Below, piece after piece: positions 37,384 to 49,957 of a stretch of 64,000 nucleotides of DNA (positions within the stretch are counted from its first letter, which is position 1; every line of letters starts with the position of its first letter). The stretch covers positions 3,810,001 through 3,874,000 of the forward strand of contig JAZGTH010000008.1 of the NCBI GenBank assembly GCA_036877525.1, read 5' to 3'. The notes under the pieces were generated by a model. That model ran no database searches. It saw only the letters and a program-made list of their open reading frames with translations, and was not told the origin of the DNA. Source of the stretch: Chromobotia macracanthus. Lineage: Eukaryota > Chordata > Actinopteri > Cypriniformes > Botiidae. The position numbers and the translations under genes were made by a program.

Positions 37384-38490
37384 TGGCCAGACGCTTTCAG
37401 AACATGCACAGTCACAAACACATTGTTCTTCTGAACTTGTGAATGCTCACCTGTCGCAGGGCTCTCTCTTAACAGGCTTGCCTGATGTCATGGCAGATGT
37501 TAGCCACAAGTATGAGAAAGTCCGGTCAAGCAGATGTGATCTGAATCTAATCTTGTATTGTTGTTCTTTTTATGTACTGGGTATAATTTGAGTGTACAGT
37601 TATCTCAGTAGTTTGTGCTCTTGCAGACTTAATATGTTTCAGACTTATCATGAATCATATCATTTGAAGCATTTCGGTATGCTTGTATCATCTAAAGGCT
37701 GTCGTTTGTTTCACATTGCAGATTCCAATATGCATTTCTTAAGCACAAGAGCATTCAGTTTTAAGTACCTGTTAGCTGATTGTAGTGTTTTTTACTGTAT
37801 TGAGAAACCGTAAAAATGATTTGTCATATCACCACAAGATGTTTATAGATTAGATGTCTAAACGAAGACAAAAAGAAACTGAAATACTTAATTCATCTGC
37901 ATTGCAATTTCCAGTCTCCAGATCTATACTATCATGGGCATATAACTATTTTTATAACTTTAAGAACTTACTATTGAAAAAAGTAATGTGAATTCCAGGG
38001 AGTTTTGGTATCAAGGATTTTTGCTTTAGAAAATCTAAAATCAATGAGAGCATTTCAAATATTGTTCATACACCAAAGAGTTGCTCCTACAGTATATCAG
38101 TATTGTCCAGTCTTGAGTCCCAGTACTTGTGTACAGTTTTGATACGGCTTGAAGGGCTTAAAGGAAATGTTTGAGAATCGCTGGTTTAAAGATGCTTTAA
38201 AATCTTGAATCTGAATAAACCATGCATCTTTTTTAGTTGTTTTCACAGTGTTGCTTTAAGCAATATTGTTTTTGTAATTATTTTCAGTGGATGTAGTGAC
38301 AGCAGATCTATAACTTTGAAGGGCCTCTGCTTTGCTGTGTTTAAAAAGGCAGTTTCATTTAACAGCATCATAGATACATCCACTGCATTCTCTGCTCTTT
38401 TTCAAGAATGTCTCTGCGCTTCTGATTGTTCAGCACTGAACTGAAATGGTTTCTGTAGTAACTTCAAATAAAGATTTTGAAATTGCAAAT
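37384..38490 (+). terminator. srpk1: srpk1 3' UTR and poly(A) signals
   Basis: Non-coding sequence after the TAG. Canonical AATAAA hexamers occur at 38214-38219 and 38467-38472, the second followed by a T/G-rich stretch. The second gives a 3' UTR of about 1.1 kb and is my preferred end. Confidence 0.6.
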
Positions 38491-40337
38491 GATTCCCAAT
38501 GTTGTGTTGTAATTGGGTGTAATAATAATAGCAGCTTAGTGAAGAGGTCATAGCTCTGATTTATAAGGAATAACAACGGTATTACCCAGCGAGGGATGTA
38601 AGATGATGGTGTGGCGGGTTTAGCAGGGCGACAGTGTAATATAAGACCGTTACGGGTCATTCAGGTTATAGAGAATTGTTTCCACTAGTAGAGCTGCTTT
38701 GCATTTTTATGCTTTATTGGTTTCAGTTTGGAAGAATGCATCATATACAAAAGTCTTTAACACACAGGTTAACACATTACCTCAATTTGGCCCAGTCTTA
38801 CAAATATAATCTAAATAACCAGCATATATGTTTGTTGGAATGCCCTCAACAGTTGCAATTACAATTTCTCTTCATGTTTTAGTAGCGACATGGAGGGTGG
38901 GCTGTCCTCAAAAACCAACTTGAAGTTGTACAGGGGCCTTCATGCTTCCTCCAAAGACAAAAGGTCAAATGTCAGGTTTTGAACATTTCTCCGACATTGC
39001 ATTGTATCTGAAAACGGACGACATGATTAATATTGTTTTCCGGGGTTGCTGCGAGAGAGTATGCATGCCAATGAAAGGCTCAAATAAATGTAAACAATTC
39101 CGTCATGGTTAATAAAATTCATTTTCACTAGCGCTGCAGGTTTGAAATTAGTCATTTTTTGTCATTACAGAGAACTGGGGCTTTACATGGCATTATAGAG
39201 AGAGGAATGCCTTCTAAACCTCTCACAGGATTTAGTTTATTGCAGGTCTCTCCGCACATTGTTATGGAAGATACATGAATGTTTTCTTGTAAAGATAAAG
39301 GAACATTATGCCCCTGAGATACCGGAGACTTTAGTGTTATTTCGGAACATAAGGAGAGACAAAACTGTAGCAGAAGCCTTCGCCAAACGATAGCACCAGT
39401 AGTACTATACCTAGCCCCTGTCTCCCAGTGTTTTATTTGTCTTTGGGCCCAATAGGGGTCTGAAATCCCTGCTGAATAAACAATACAAATTGGAATGGTT
39501 TCAGTTACAAATGCCACTATGAACCATCAGTTGTATAGAATTAAAAACCATACAAAATTCCTTTATATACTGTGTTCTGGGACATATTCCAGCAGGATTT
39601 CATGAAGTTCTATTGGTTCTCATCTGCCAGATAACACCCCTCCAATAAAACCCAACACACTACCAGCAGAGACCCACAGAGACCATTACAGTTTCCATTA
39701 AACCATTACAAAATTCCTTTATGTAATGTTTATTGGGCCTTATTACATTAAATCAGTTTTCTGTGATGATCTCTTGGTTTTTCAGCAGATATATCATTTT
39801 TGCCTACACAATTTTTTAGAGTATTGCTATTAGTGATAGTATTGCGTTAACAGTGAAAGTGTTTTGTGGGTTTCATTCCCAGGGAACACACATACTGATA
39901 AAATGTAAAGCTTTGAACGCACTGTGAGTTGCTTTGGTTAAAGGTATCTGTCCAATGCATACAATGTAAAATCAACTTGAAACTTGATGTGCCATGAAAC
40001 TTGATGTGACAAAAGACAATTGGTTCTCATATGTCTGGTAATGGATTGTGAAATGCATTTGAGACATAGCAAAAGACTTCAGTTTAAAACTACATTTCAA
40101 TCATATTATGGATTCAGATGACTTGCTTATGATTTTGTCTTTCAACCAGCATAGTTACAGAAAATAACTCTTCAGAGCACTTCATCTCATTCTTTAATTT
40201 GAATGTGATACTCTCAAAATTCACTTTTCTTTAATTCATTCTCACAGACAAGCTGTGCTACATCAGCTACACTAGAAACAATTTCTTTCTTACAATTAGT
40301 GTTATAATGTCACAGCTCAACAACTCCCATCTCTCAC
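38491..40337. other. convergent intergenic spacer between srpk1 and the lhfpl5 relic
   Basis: No supported exon. A SINE fragment lies near 39858-39965. The last short coding exon of lhfpl5 would be expected on the - strand in this interval, but I could not recognise it, so it may be lost or too diverged to see. Confidence 0.45.
39858..39965 (+). mobile_element. tRNA-derived SINE, 3' part
   Basis: GGGTTTCATTCCCAGGGAAC, then CACATACTGATAAAATGTAA and the tail TTGCTTTGGTTAAAGGTATC match the SINE family, truncated at the tRNA end. Confidence 0.65.
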
Positions 40338-42392
40338 CATTCTTCTCCTTCACCTCAAAGTCCTCTGGCAGTAGTTTGTCCTGATGGTAGCCCAGCACAA
40401 AAGCCAGGAAGGACAGTCCATGATGCTGATAATGGCCAGGATGTACACCCAGCGAACTGTACAGTTACCCAGTGTGTATTTATCAGTGTGATGGTCACAC
40501 ATCCGCTTCACCTCCTCTGAGTCTGAGCCCCAGCTGTCCGGGTAGATCATACAACCTATGACCATGCTGGTCGCTGAAGACAGAAAATAAACCTTTTAAA
40601 TGTATTTAGTACCACATTTTCATAACCAAATTTGAGTTGGTTTGATATTTGATGTTATCTTTTTGTTATTTGCTTTATCATGCTATTGTGTTTCTTATCA
40701 TGCTATTGTATAACAGTATGAAAATATATAAAAAGTGCTGTTTAAATGCATATGTTGTTTATGCATATGCCATTAGCAGCAAATTTCATTGAGAGAAAGC
40801 TTTCTTTAAATAGCCTGACAACATGCTTTATTAAATAGGTCAACATTTGATTTGATTCGACAATATTATGAGCCTTGATTTGACTTTTAAAGCTTAATCT
40901 ATCCTGAGAAATATCCACTGGAATAAAAGTGTGACAGCTAGACCCGTCTCCCATATATCATTGTCAAAAATACTCCTGGCTACCAGAAATATACTTTGCA
41001 ATGACTGTTGCTTGGCAACTTCATCCACTTATCTCATCATTTATTATTCATATGACAATATACTCTGTGCAGGGCAGCTGGTGCTGGTGTGGTATTGCTT
41101 TACACACACACTCACTTTCACCCTCACTTTCTTTTAATGAGCATGTGTAATTATGCATGTGTAATTATTAAAAGTGCATTGTTTTATAAGATGTGATTAA
41201 AGGATTATCTGTGTCCCCTTTACTGCATTAGATACATTATATATTGTGTGAACTATCAATAAGATATGAAACTATCCAGTCCTGAGTGAGTCTTTGGTTT
41301 GATGTTGCTGTTTATTTCTTTTTATGACCTCATTTTCTTTTGGGAATATGTTAAAAATGTAAAGAATATCTACACTTATTGAGCTTTTAAAGACTTAAAG
41401 AGGCATTTAAAGAATGACAACTTAAAGATATGGATGGAACTTTAAGATGGAACTTAAAGAATAGCATGTTATAATAACCCAATAGAGTAAGTCAATGACA
41501 CACATAAAACAGATTAGCAGTTCACGTAAAGTAGAATATTAATATTTGGTCCCAAAAAGGTTTTGAACACTTTAGCCACATTTAAAAATGTTTGAATTTC
41601 ACTGCATTCGATATTAAAATGTCAAATAAAATGGCATTTGATTTAAAGCATGATAGTATAGGCAGACTTTCAAGCAACATACAGTACTTCACAAAAAATG
41701 ACCTTGAAACCAGGTGAACTAAAGTGAAAGTCAAGTTTGGTTTTGAGAACAGGTCTAGCATCGCTCAAATGCCACTTTCTTTGACATTCTGTTATTTAAG
41801 GCAATAAAATTAATCGATTTAACTGTTGCTTGTGTCTTCAGGTGTTTAAAATAAATAAAAAAATTAAACTTTTTGATAGTACATGGACTAATAACCTGTA
41901 ATGCATTATGTAATAGAATTTTATCAATTATTGTCAGTCAAAAGCATTAACATGGTGCCACTCACCAGCTGCAAGCTGCACCCATGCACATATCATATAT
42001 TATTATATTGCACGCTGCCTGAGTTGCAGAAGAAGAATAAACTAACACAAACAATAGTTCCCACAATCAGCAGCAAAGAAATTCCCACGAAGAACATGAC
42101 AGTTTTAAAGGCACCAAAAGGGTTGGATGGATCCAAATTCCAAAGCGCTGCCCTTACACACCAGCTCTCCTGTGATGGGGTTCCTGATGCAGTAGTTAAA
42201 AAGCCCAAAGTAGCCAGACTGTGGTGTATCAATACTGTCTCCAGTCCAATAGGGCTAAATAAACACCACCACACAGATGATAGCAAAGCAGATGGTGAAG
42301 ACTGTCCATAGCACACCGATCGTCCTTGCATTTCTCACATAGTTTGTGTGTTAGATCTTGGCAGCCTCCTGGGCAGATATCATTTTAGTCAT
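40338..42392 (-). pseudogene. lhfpl5: lhfpl5 (TMHS) pseudogene, two decayed coding exons
   Basis: LHFPL5 is a four-pass membrane protein of hair-cell stereocilia that links protocadherin-15 to the mechanotransduction channel. On the - strand, exon A (42392-41966) starts ATG ACT AAA and resembles human LHFPL5 (KIYHTNYVRN, FTICFAI, TPQAGYFGLF, GAFK, FFFCN). Exon B (40573-40338) carries GCMIYPDSWGSDSEEVKRMC and KYTLGNCTVRW. Damage: TAA at 42353-42351 in place of Tyr; TAG at 42257-42255 in place of Gln before PYW; a frameshift near 42115-42130 before GAFK; a frameshift near 41980-42010 before ICAW; and a roughly 10-nt loss near 40415 after SIMD, beyond which FLAFVLGYHQDKLLPEDFEV continues in another frame. 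Splice sites between the exons survive. So many lesions exclude simple sequencing error. The intron (40574-41965) shows no exon. Confidence 0.92.
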
Positions 42393-44526
42393 GTTTGCTG
42401 GATATGATGGTCCACCCTATGGTGTGTCGTAAATGAACAATCAGAGAACAGCCTACTAACAACTTCTGAGATGTAAAACATGGACCTTCAAGTCCTGTTT
42501 TGCAGGCACTTGCAAATGATCAAATAGGCAAATGTCTTTCTCAAATCAAAACACTGCTTGAAGATCAGCTAATATTTGCTTGCTTCATTACAAGAGCAAG
42601 TGGCCACCTAGTTGGGGTACCTCTCCTTAAATTTTTGAATAGACTCTGTTCTGATTGGACAGCTATGGGCCCTGAGTGGTGCAGGAGATAACCTAACCCA
42701 GAAATATTGTAACCTGAGTCTCCGTTCACTTCTCAAACTAAGCCAACAGTAGTTGAATGTATCCTCTGACTGTGTCTATTTGATCAGACTGATGAAGTGG
42801 TTTGGAATCTGATGAAAGTGGCCTTACATTCAAATACTCTGTGGTGCTGTGAGATCATACGATTATAAAGGTGTTCAGTTACTTCTGTACCTAAAAAAAG
42901 ATTTTACATTTTCAGGTAAAATAGGGAAAACCAAAAAACACGTTTTAAAGTCTTGACAGCAAAGAGCAATTGAGCATAAATAAATAAATATTTATTTGTA
43001 TTTAAAGGCTGTTTAATGGCTTTTCAGCAAAATGTAAACAATAAAACAATTGAATGAAACAGACATTTATTAACAAATTTAATACAAAATCATACAAAAT
43101 GTCATTATTTTATCCTGCATAAAATACAAATGATAAATTGTATTAAAAAAGCATGACAACAAGTTCCACAATTACACTTTTTGATTAACATCTGTCATTA
43201 GAACCACCTTCCAATAGCAACCTTTTCAAACTGTTAGACCATAAACAACATGCTGAGGTTGGGTAATGTGGTCAATAACAGTGTCTGAGAGAATTATTTT
43301 TGTCTACTTTCACATCTTAGAATAAGAAACAAGCCATAAAACATTATATACAGCATGTATACGTTTTAACCAATAGGAGGCGCTGCGATATTATGAAAAC
43401 AGAAACCCTGAAAAACAGTCAGAGGATCAAGAGAACTTGAAACCTTCAGGGAGGAACATCACATATATATTCGGTTTAATCACTGATTTAATTTTTCTAT
43501 TAAAGTCAGCTCTTGTTTAGAATTCAAACAGAAAATTTTATTAATGTAACAAACGCACAAGGCTATTGTGTGGCAAAATCAGGTTAGACCCTTTCAGCGA
43601 AATTATATGTGCAAGGTATTCTATAGTATCACCCTGTCACTTTGAACAATTGTTGGCATACTATTTATAAAGCAAATATGACAGAAAAGAACAAATAACA
43701 TTGGCATTTAAGAGAAAATAATGACACAATCACTATCACCTGTCCCTCTGGTGCATAATTGCGCAATAATTCCTGATTAAAATATATGAATCAATGGTGC
43801 AGTGACAGTGGCACAATACAGTGGCCCCCTGGGGCTGAATGAGGAAATCAATGAAGCTCGTCTGCCCAATTCAACAGTCCCTCTAGATCTGTCATGAATA
43901 GCAGCCAGACGGACTTCAAGTGACGGACAGAACGTGCCATCTGCTGCTTTAGATAGCATATAAACATCATTTATGTGATTTTATTTTGCTTCTAAGTGTC
44001 AGACCAGTGAAAGCCTTGATGAATTATAGTGGAAAAACCACAACGTCATTACTATAGTAAGCTCAGTAATAAGTGTGACTGCTTTATGATAAATTACCAG
44101 TTTGTGCTGGATGACAATGTGGGTTTCCTCTGGGACATTTTGAAACCACACGTTTTCCTCTCTACTGCTTTCTTTAAAGATGTCCTTTATGATGTATGAA
44201 TGCACTAATTTGTCAGTCTCATGATTCACTGTCCTCTTGACCTCTTACAGATATCTAGTAACACAGCAGACAGATTTATAGCCAAATGATTGATGTTTGG
44301 CCAGTTAGCAAATATCAAATATTTCAGCCTTCGGATAAAGTTGAAATGTTAACCTGATAGTCTGAAGATATATTATTATGAGATGTTGTTATTATTATGT
44401 ACTTTAGATAACAATAAAATTATTAATGATCAATTTCAGTAGTAGTTACAAAGGCAAGATTTAAACAAAGCCTAACCCTACATTATCATAGGGAGTTGAG
44501 GAAGACACTGTTGACTTAGACCAGTG

Positions 44527-44628
44527 TGGAATGCCCTAGCAAGCACTCAGTATACCCTAGCAACCTAAAAACATCTTAGCAACTGCATAACAGCACCTCG
44601 GCAACCACCTAAAACATCCTAAAATCCC
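44527..44628. repeat. degenerate CCTAGCAAC-type minisatellite
   Basis: Repeated, diverged CCCTAGCAA-, CTTAGCAAC- and CTCGGCAACCACC-type words spaced about 20-25 bases apart, as in a common fish minisatellite. Weaker traces occur near 33330-33370 and 55290-55410. Confidence 0.5.
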
Positions 44629-45329
44629 TGGTGTTGGCTAGTTTTGCCCACATAAACACCTCTAACACTGTCTTTAGAAAATGTGTACATGTAATTCAAA
44701 TATTGCGCAGCAATGCTAGAGCCATTAATCAGATGATTTCAAGTCTTAGCTTATGATCTTTTCACAATGTGGCCCTAACAGCTGCTGTCCATGAGTGATC
44801 TACTTACAGCAATGAGCATTGCACCTTACCAGCATTTCTCTGTAATGATCTGACATTACTTGCTTTGGGTCCATCAAACCATTCTCAGTGTGTCCTTGAT
44901 TGAGATCCAGGGCTACTGATGTCTGTTTTTAAATTGTTATTTTTACGAGTCAGGTGGGTATGAGTAGAGATAAGCGGTTATTTAAAGTGTCTCACACTGA
45001 AGGCAGATGCTCGTCCCATGATGCCTTGTGCCTCAGGTGGAAGCAAGTCTGGTCTATTCACACAGCACTTTGTGGACCTGCTAAATGACAAGCTACAAAA
45101 GGCTTTTTTGTTGTCAGGACATGGGCTCTACTCTTCTTTTTAAAACTGTATCCATGGAAACAAGGCACAAGATGCACTTAAAAATAAACTGTTATGTATC
45201 TGTTGCAAAACTGGTGGTTGATCAACAGGCCTATCCTTAAAAATGTCTCCCAAGATGTATAACTCTGTATCCTGTTATACACCCTTATATGCTGTTATAC
45301 ACCCAAGTATAGTATAATACATCATGACA

Positions 45330-45481
45330 ACATTACATTGACATCTGGCAGATGCTTTTATCCAAAGCGACTTACAGTGCATTCTAGATATACATTTTTG
45401 GCAGTACATGTGTTTTCTGGGAATGAAACCTTCAATCTTTGCATTGTTAATGCAATGCTCTACCAGCTGAGCTACAGGAAC
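45330..45481 (-). mobile_element. tRNA-derived SINE, near full length
   Basis: On the - strand it starts with a tRNA-like A box (TGTAGCTCAGCTGGTAGAGC) and a degenerate B-box region (GGTTTCATTCCC). It then has the tail GTCGCTTTGGATAAAAGCAT followed by CTGCCAGATG. This is the common cyprinid SINE plan. It is not a functional tRNA gene. Confidence 0.75.
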
Positions 45482-48400
45482 ACTAACATACAATGTATCA
45501 CATTATGGATAACGTTATGTTTAAAGTTCTCTTATAAAAAGGTAAAAAATAAATGTGCAGTACAGGGTCTAATTTTACAATAATGACCATGTGATGTATC
45601 CATTTACATGGCTACTTCTGAACATATAATATTCATTTCACCCCTTTTTCTTTTCATAAACCTACTATAAACCTAGTATGCCTAATTAGTCTTATTAATA
45701 TACATCTCACAAATTATTTGCAAAAACACCATGTATTCTTTGTTGAACATGTCTAACATTTGTTCAGTTCTTTATTATAATTCTTGTTATTACATGTAAA
45801 GCTGCTTTGAAGCAATGTAATGTTGTAAAAAGTGTTATATAAATACAATTGAATTGAATTTGCGTTTATATAATGTTATTATGTGACAAGAAACAGACCA
45901 TGGAATGGTTTAAGATGCATCAGATTTGAGATACAGATATGTGCCATCACTCACACAACTCTGCTGTACTTTCATTGTTCATCTCATAGGTAAATCTTCT
46001 TTGTCATGTGCACTCATGTGGTTTCAAGTGATGCAGTTTAGACTTGCCTGTTCTTTTCACCCATTCGAGACAAAGAAAATCTCCTCCTTTGTGCTCCACT
46101 GTGACCTCAATGTCAACCTTTACACATCAGGTCTCTCTGTTTGTCATTTGGCACTATATTATCAGTAACTGTGTCAGTCCCACAGGCTATGCTCATCCCT
46201 GCTGCCTTAACCCAAACCAGGCCCAGCGTGAAATCTGCAAGCCTGGGTGGAGAGAGGTGGGGGAGAGAATGGAGGGCCCCTGAAGAGGCGATTCTTTTGA
46301 CCACCAGTCTGCCCCAGTCATTGGCTTCCTTCATCAAATTGCAACATCTTTGCCATTGTCAATGTTGATGGGGTGGGCTAATTATTTACCTTCTTTATGA
46401 AAACCAGGCACCATTTGTTTCACAGAACAAGCCACTGATTAGCAGAGAAAGCTAATAACAACAGAGCTAATTTAAAACATTCTTCAAATATTAGTCTGAC
46501 ATGTTACAATGATCTTAGGAACATCAAACCAAAAATTAATTAAATAACTCCAACTTATAAGACAGAGGTTAATTGCAATTCAAATTGTTCAACTTAACTT
46601 TAAAAACATGGATTTACACTGGAAAATACACAGTCAGCATGTTGCCAATTCTGACTTTTTCCATGCAATGCCAGATCAAGCAGGCAAAGCAGTTTTGGGT
46701 TCTAACCTGAGCACTTTGGCAAGCCCGTTTCCACACAGATGGTGATGTTGTTGGGGGGTGAATGTAATTTGGGGTTGGACGAGGGAGTCTGTATATCGGT
46801 GTGTGTGTTCTGCGTGTAGCCCAGGGGCACACACACACACAAACATTAGACTGACCTAGATGAAGTCAGATCTGACGACTGTGTGCTTGGCCGTTTTCTC
46901 TCTCTATCCAAATGTGTGGCTTCTGTATTCACAGAATAGAAACAGACATGGACTGTGGCTAATCTGCCTACCCCCACACACAGTCAACCTCCTGGCTATT
47001 GTATGGAAGCTTTTGTCTGGTGATTCAGACTGTAGTGTGGGGGCGACCATTACAGTGGAGTGTGCTGGGGTTTGTCTAACCAGTGCTAATGTAAACACAC
47101 ACCTCATCATTAAAAACTTTATTGCAACAACAAACCAGTAACATACATCACAGAAATATATATTAAAATGAAGAAAAAATGTATGTCAACACTTTTGCTA
47201 AATTAGTAGTGATAATAGTCTAATCACCTGTTTACCTACAGGCAGCTATGAGTTAGCAAAAACACTGCGTAATTCCATTCAATTTCAGAGAGTGAGAAAG
47301 GTTTAAAGAATGTGAAATTCAATCAGTTTATGACCTCAAAGCTAAAATAGCAAATTGTACAAAAGGGATTATTAAAACAGCAAAGAAACATGAAAATGAT
47401 ATCATATTCTGCGTCACATCACTGCAGGTTTATTAATTTCTTATCCTATCTTGGCAGAAATGCTTTGAATTTTTGCCATTTTGCTTTTGATCTGTTACGG
47501 TTTTTGTACTAGCAACTTTGCAGTGTTTTAATATACATGTAGATTAATCTTAAGAACTAAATAATTATGCCAAAAGTAATGGTTTCAGCAACTGAAAGAC
47601 TGTACTGAGGTTATATTTCATAAGGAGATTTTCAAACACATTGACTTACAAGAATCAGATTTACACAAAAATCATCATGTCCCAAGTTTCTGAAATAGCA
47701 TGTGATGTTTTAAACCTCAAAGCATGGTAGGTTCATATGCATGGCCTGATTGATACCTACGTAATAAAATAATCTAGAAAACATATTTATAAGAACATCT
47801 TCCTCTAGGTTAGTCTTTGTGCTTTTTGCTTAGGCGGCTGTTATTGATATGACACAGCTTTCTTATGATCTGAGTGCTGTTTGTCCTGTAACGGATCCCT
47901 CACAGGCAAGCTAATCCTCATGGGAAACGTGTGTTCTTGTGAAATTATTTAGTGGCGTTTTGGACAAAGTGCAGCTCCCCCATGTTAGACTCCTAAATGT
48001 GTTCCCATGACAGCTCCTTCACTGTTCACTTCACAACTCCTTTTAGATAGAAGGTAGGAGTTACAAGCCCGAACAACTGCATTTGGCTTCTCAAAAATCG
48101 ACTTTTATATCGGTACAGTTAAAAATTTAAAGATTAAGTTAAAATTAAAAAGTTAAGTTAAAAATTAAATGATGAAAATCTGGCTTCTGGTCATCTGTGA
48201 TTGGGTTTTCCTGATAACGTTTACAGTTCCACTTTTAATGCTGTTAAAGTCATTACAGCAGGTATGCAATTTATTCCTCTTTCACTAAGCGCTTTTGTAA
48301 ATCCTGCCCTTTAAACCCTTTTCCTACAGAGAAATATTCTCTGTTATCAGCCGTTTAATGCGACTCGTTTTTTAATTAAATTACCAAATACTGTCTTCAG

Positions 48401-48599
48401 TTCTACTAAATAGTCTAAAATAAAGTGATAACGTGCGATTTTAATGTATAAATGTATATTTTTATGTATAGTTCACATTTATGTCTACAAAAAACAATTA
48501 CTTTTAAAAACAAGTACGTAATTTTTGCGCTTGTGTTGAGCTGTGTCTGCCGGTGTTGTTAAATCATTGACAATTGAGGACGGTTTTAAAGCGTTAGCC

Positions 48600-49050
48600 G
48601 CCGCTCAACTCTAATTGGTCAATTAAACGCATCTGTGGGTGGGAACAGCAGGTATGTGTGGTTGGGAGGCGTGCCAATCATCTACGTAAAGACACGCCCA
48701 CTCCCCTCTGTAAACGCAGCACATTCAACGTGAGAGGAAGCTCAAACCGCTGTGCAGTTTCAGATGTACGCTGGAGCGCTACGCACACATATGACAGGAG
48801 CCGGGCGACAGAAGAAAATATGTCAGTTGTGTCGCGTTTCATACCGTGATTGTGTTGCTGTTATGGTTTCAACAGTAGCCTATTACATGGATGAGCGGCA
48901 ATGCCTGGCTGCATAGAGCAGATTGACGGACCGGAGCGGCTGCGCTGGCGTTAATGCACAACGATCGTTTCAGTTCGTGCTTGAACTTTGCGAGAACTTT
49001 GCAGCATCGCTTTTCTTTCGGACAGGCGAGGTGAGACAGCAGCACGAGGC
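48600..49050 (+). promoter_or_regulatory. CpG-rich promoter and 5' leader of an unidentified gene
   Basis: GC and CpG content rise sharply against the AT-rich surroundings. There is an inverted CCAAT box (ATTGG, 48614-48618), a direct CCAAT box (48673-48677) and a GC/CACC-type box (ACACGCCCACTCCCC, 48692-48706). Several short upstream ORFs, for example from ATG 48955, precede the candidate start at 49051. The pattern is that of a TATA-less vertebrate promoter firing rightwards. Confidence 0.55.
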
Positions 49051-49091
49051 ATGGCGACACAAAGCGATTGCTGTGTCAAGGTCTCTTTAAG
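49051..49091 (+). CDS. candidate first coding exon, MATQSDCCVKVSL, possibly a copine
   Basis: An ATG in strong context (G at -3, G at +4) starts MATQSDCCVKVSL plus AG, followed by a consensus donor GTAAGC (phase 2). The short leader ending in a KV-L motif is compatible with the start of a copine, whose first C2 domain opens like CVTKVALNVSC or CVTLVQLSISC. Copine 5 is also on human 6p21, near MAPK14. I found no second exon with the expected C2 sequence in the remaining 15 kb, so the identity is a guess. It could be any gene with a short first exon. Confidence 0.3.
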
Positions 49092-49881
49092 GTAAGCCGG
49101 AGTGACCTGCCGACTGTACCAACATGCAACCAGCAATTCCCATTGTTTGTAGTGTTATGCACTTTTGTTCGCAGCGCTATGCATGCATTATTTGCACAGC
49201 ACCTGTTTGAATTGCCATGTATTTTTATAATTGCACAACACAGGGTTTGTTGGACAGGCGGTGCCTTGGTGATCTTTGGGTGCGAGTTGCGCAAGGTAAA
49301 TCAGGGTGGACACATAACGTTTCTCGGGCATAGATTAAACGCTGCGACCCCAAAGTATGTACAATTTTAGGGCTGCTGTCAAGCACTCACGTGCGTGAAC
49401 TGTAGGTCCACTTCCAGTGTCTTATATGAATGCTTTAAAAATTAATAATTCCACGTAAGTTCCAGGTTACTTTTGCGTGCCTTTTGGTCTTGCATTGCAG
49501 ACGAGCCTGGATCAGTGTGCATGTATGTGTTTTGCATTAATTACTATAATGAGTGAGTTTTTGCATTAATTGCTGAAGGACATCAGATGATGCAGGAATG
49601 TCTGCAAGGTGATAATGACAGATGCACGCGCTCCCCTCTCTTTTTCAGTGTCCTTTGTTAATATCTCTCAGATCAGGGATTAATATCGGCATGGATTAAT
49701 ATTGCACGGAGGCAGAATAACTTAAGAATAACAAAATGCTTCGCCTTCATCTGCAGTATCCATTAGAATTGCCAATCGCATTAATGCTATTATTTACTTG
49801 CAGTCAGATCGTAAATTGAAGCGCGTGTCAGCAGTCGGGGGCAGTGAGCGTCGGGCTGCAGCATGACTCTAGGCGGTGGTC

Positions 49882-49957
49882 TGAGTATTGTCTAGCGTTA
49901 TGAGCATTGTCTAGCGTTATGAGCATTGTCTAGCGTTATGAGCATTGTCTAGCGTTA
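49882..49957. repeat. 19-bp unit in four perfect or near-perfect tandem copies
   Basis: TGAGCATTGTCTAGCGTTA is repeated at 49882, 49901, 49920 and 49939. The first copy has one difference (TGAGTATT). The array lies about 0.8 kb downstream of the candidate first exon at 49051. Confidence 0.95.

Larger units (their letters stand above)
42393..48599. other. intergenic region upstream of the lhfpl5 relic
   Basis: About 6 kb with no recognised exon on either strand. It contains a degenerate CCTAGCAAC-type minisatellite near 44527-44628 and a fuller tRNA-derived SINE at about 45330-45481. A 5' non-coding exon of lhfpl5 could lie here unseen. Confidence 0.5.

Noticed and set aside
41993..42331. 112-codon - strand frame as an intact small membrane protein
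   Set aside because: It only joins pieces of lhfpl5 across a frameshift. The true reading needs frame changes and has stops, so it is a pseudogene.
45420..45481. Possible tRNA gene on the - strand
   Set aside because: The tRNA-like head is followed by the SINE tail and lacks paired acceptor ends.
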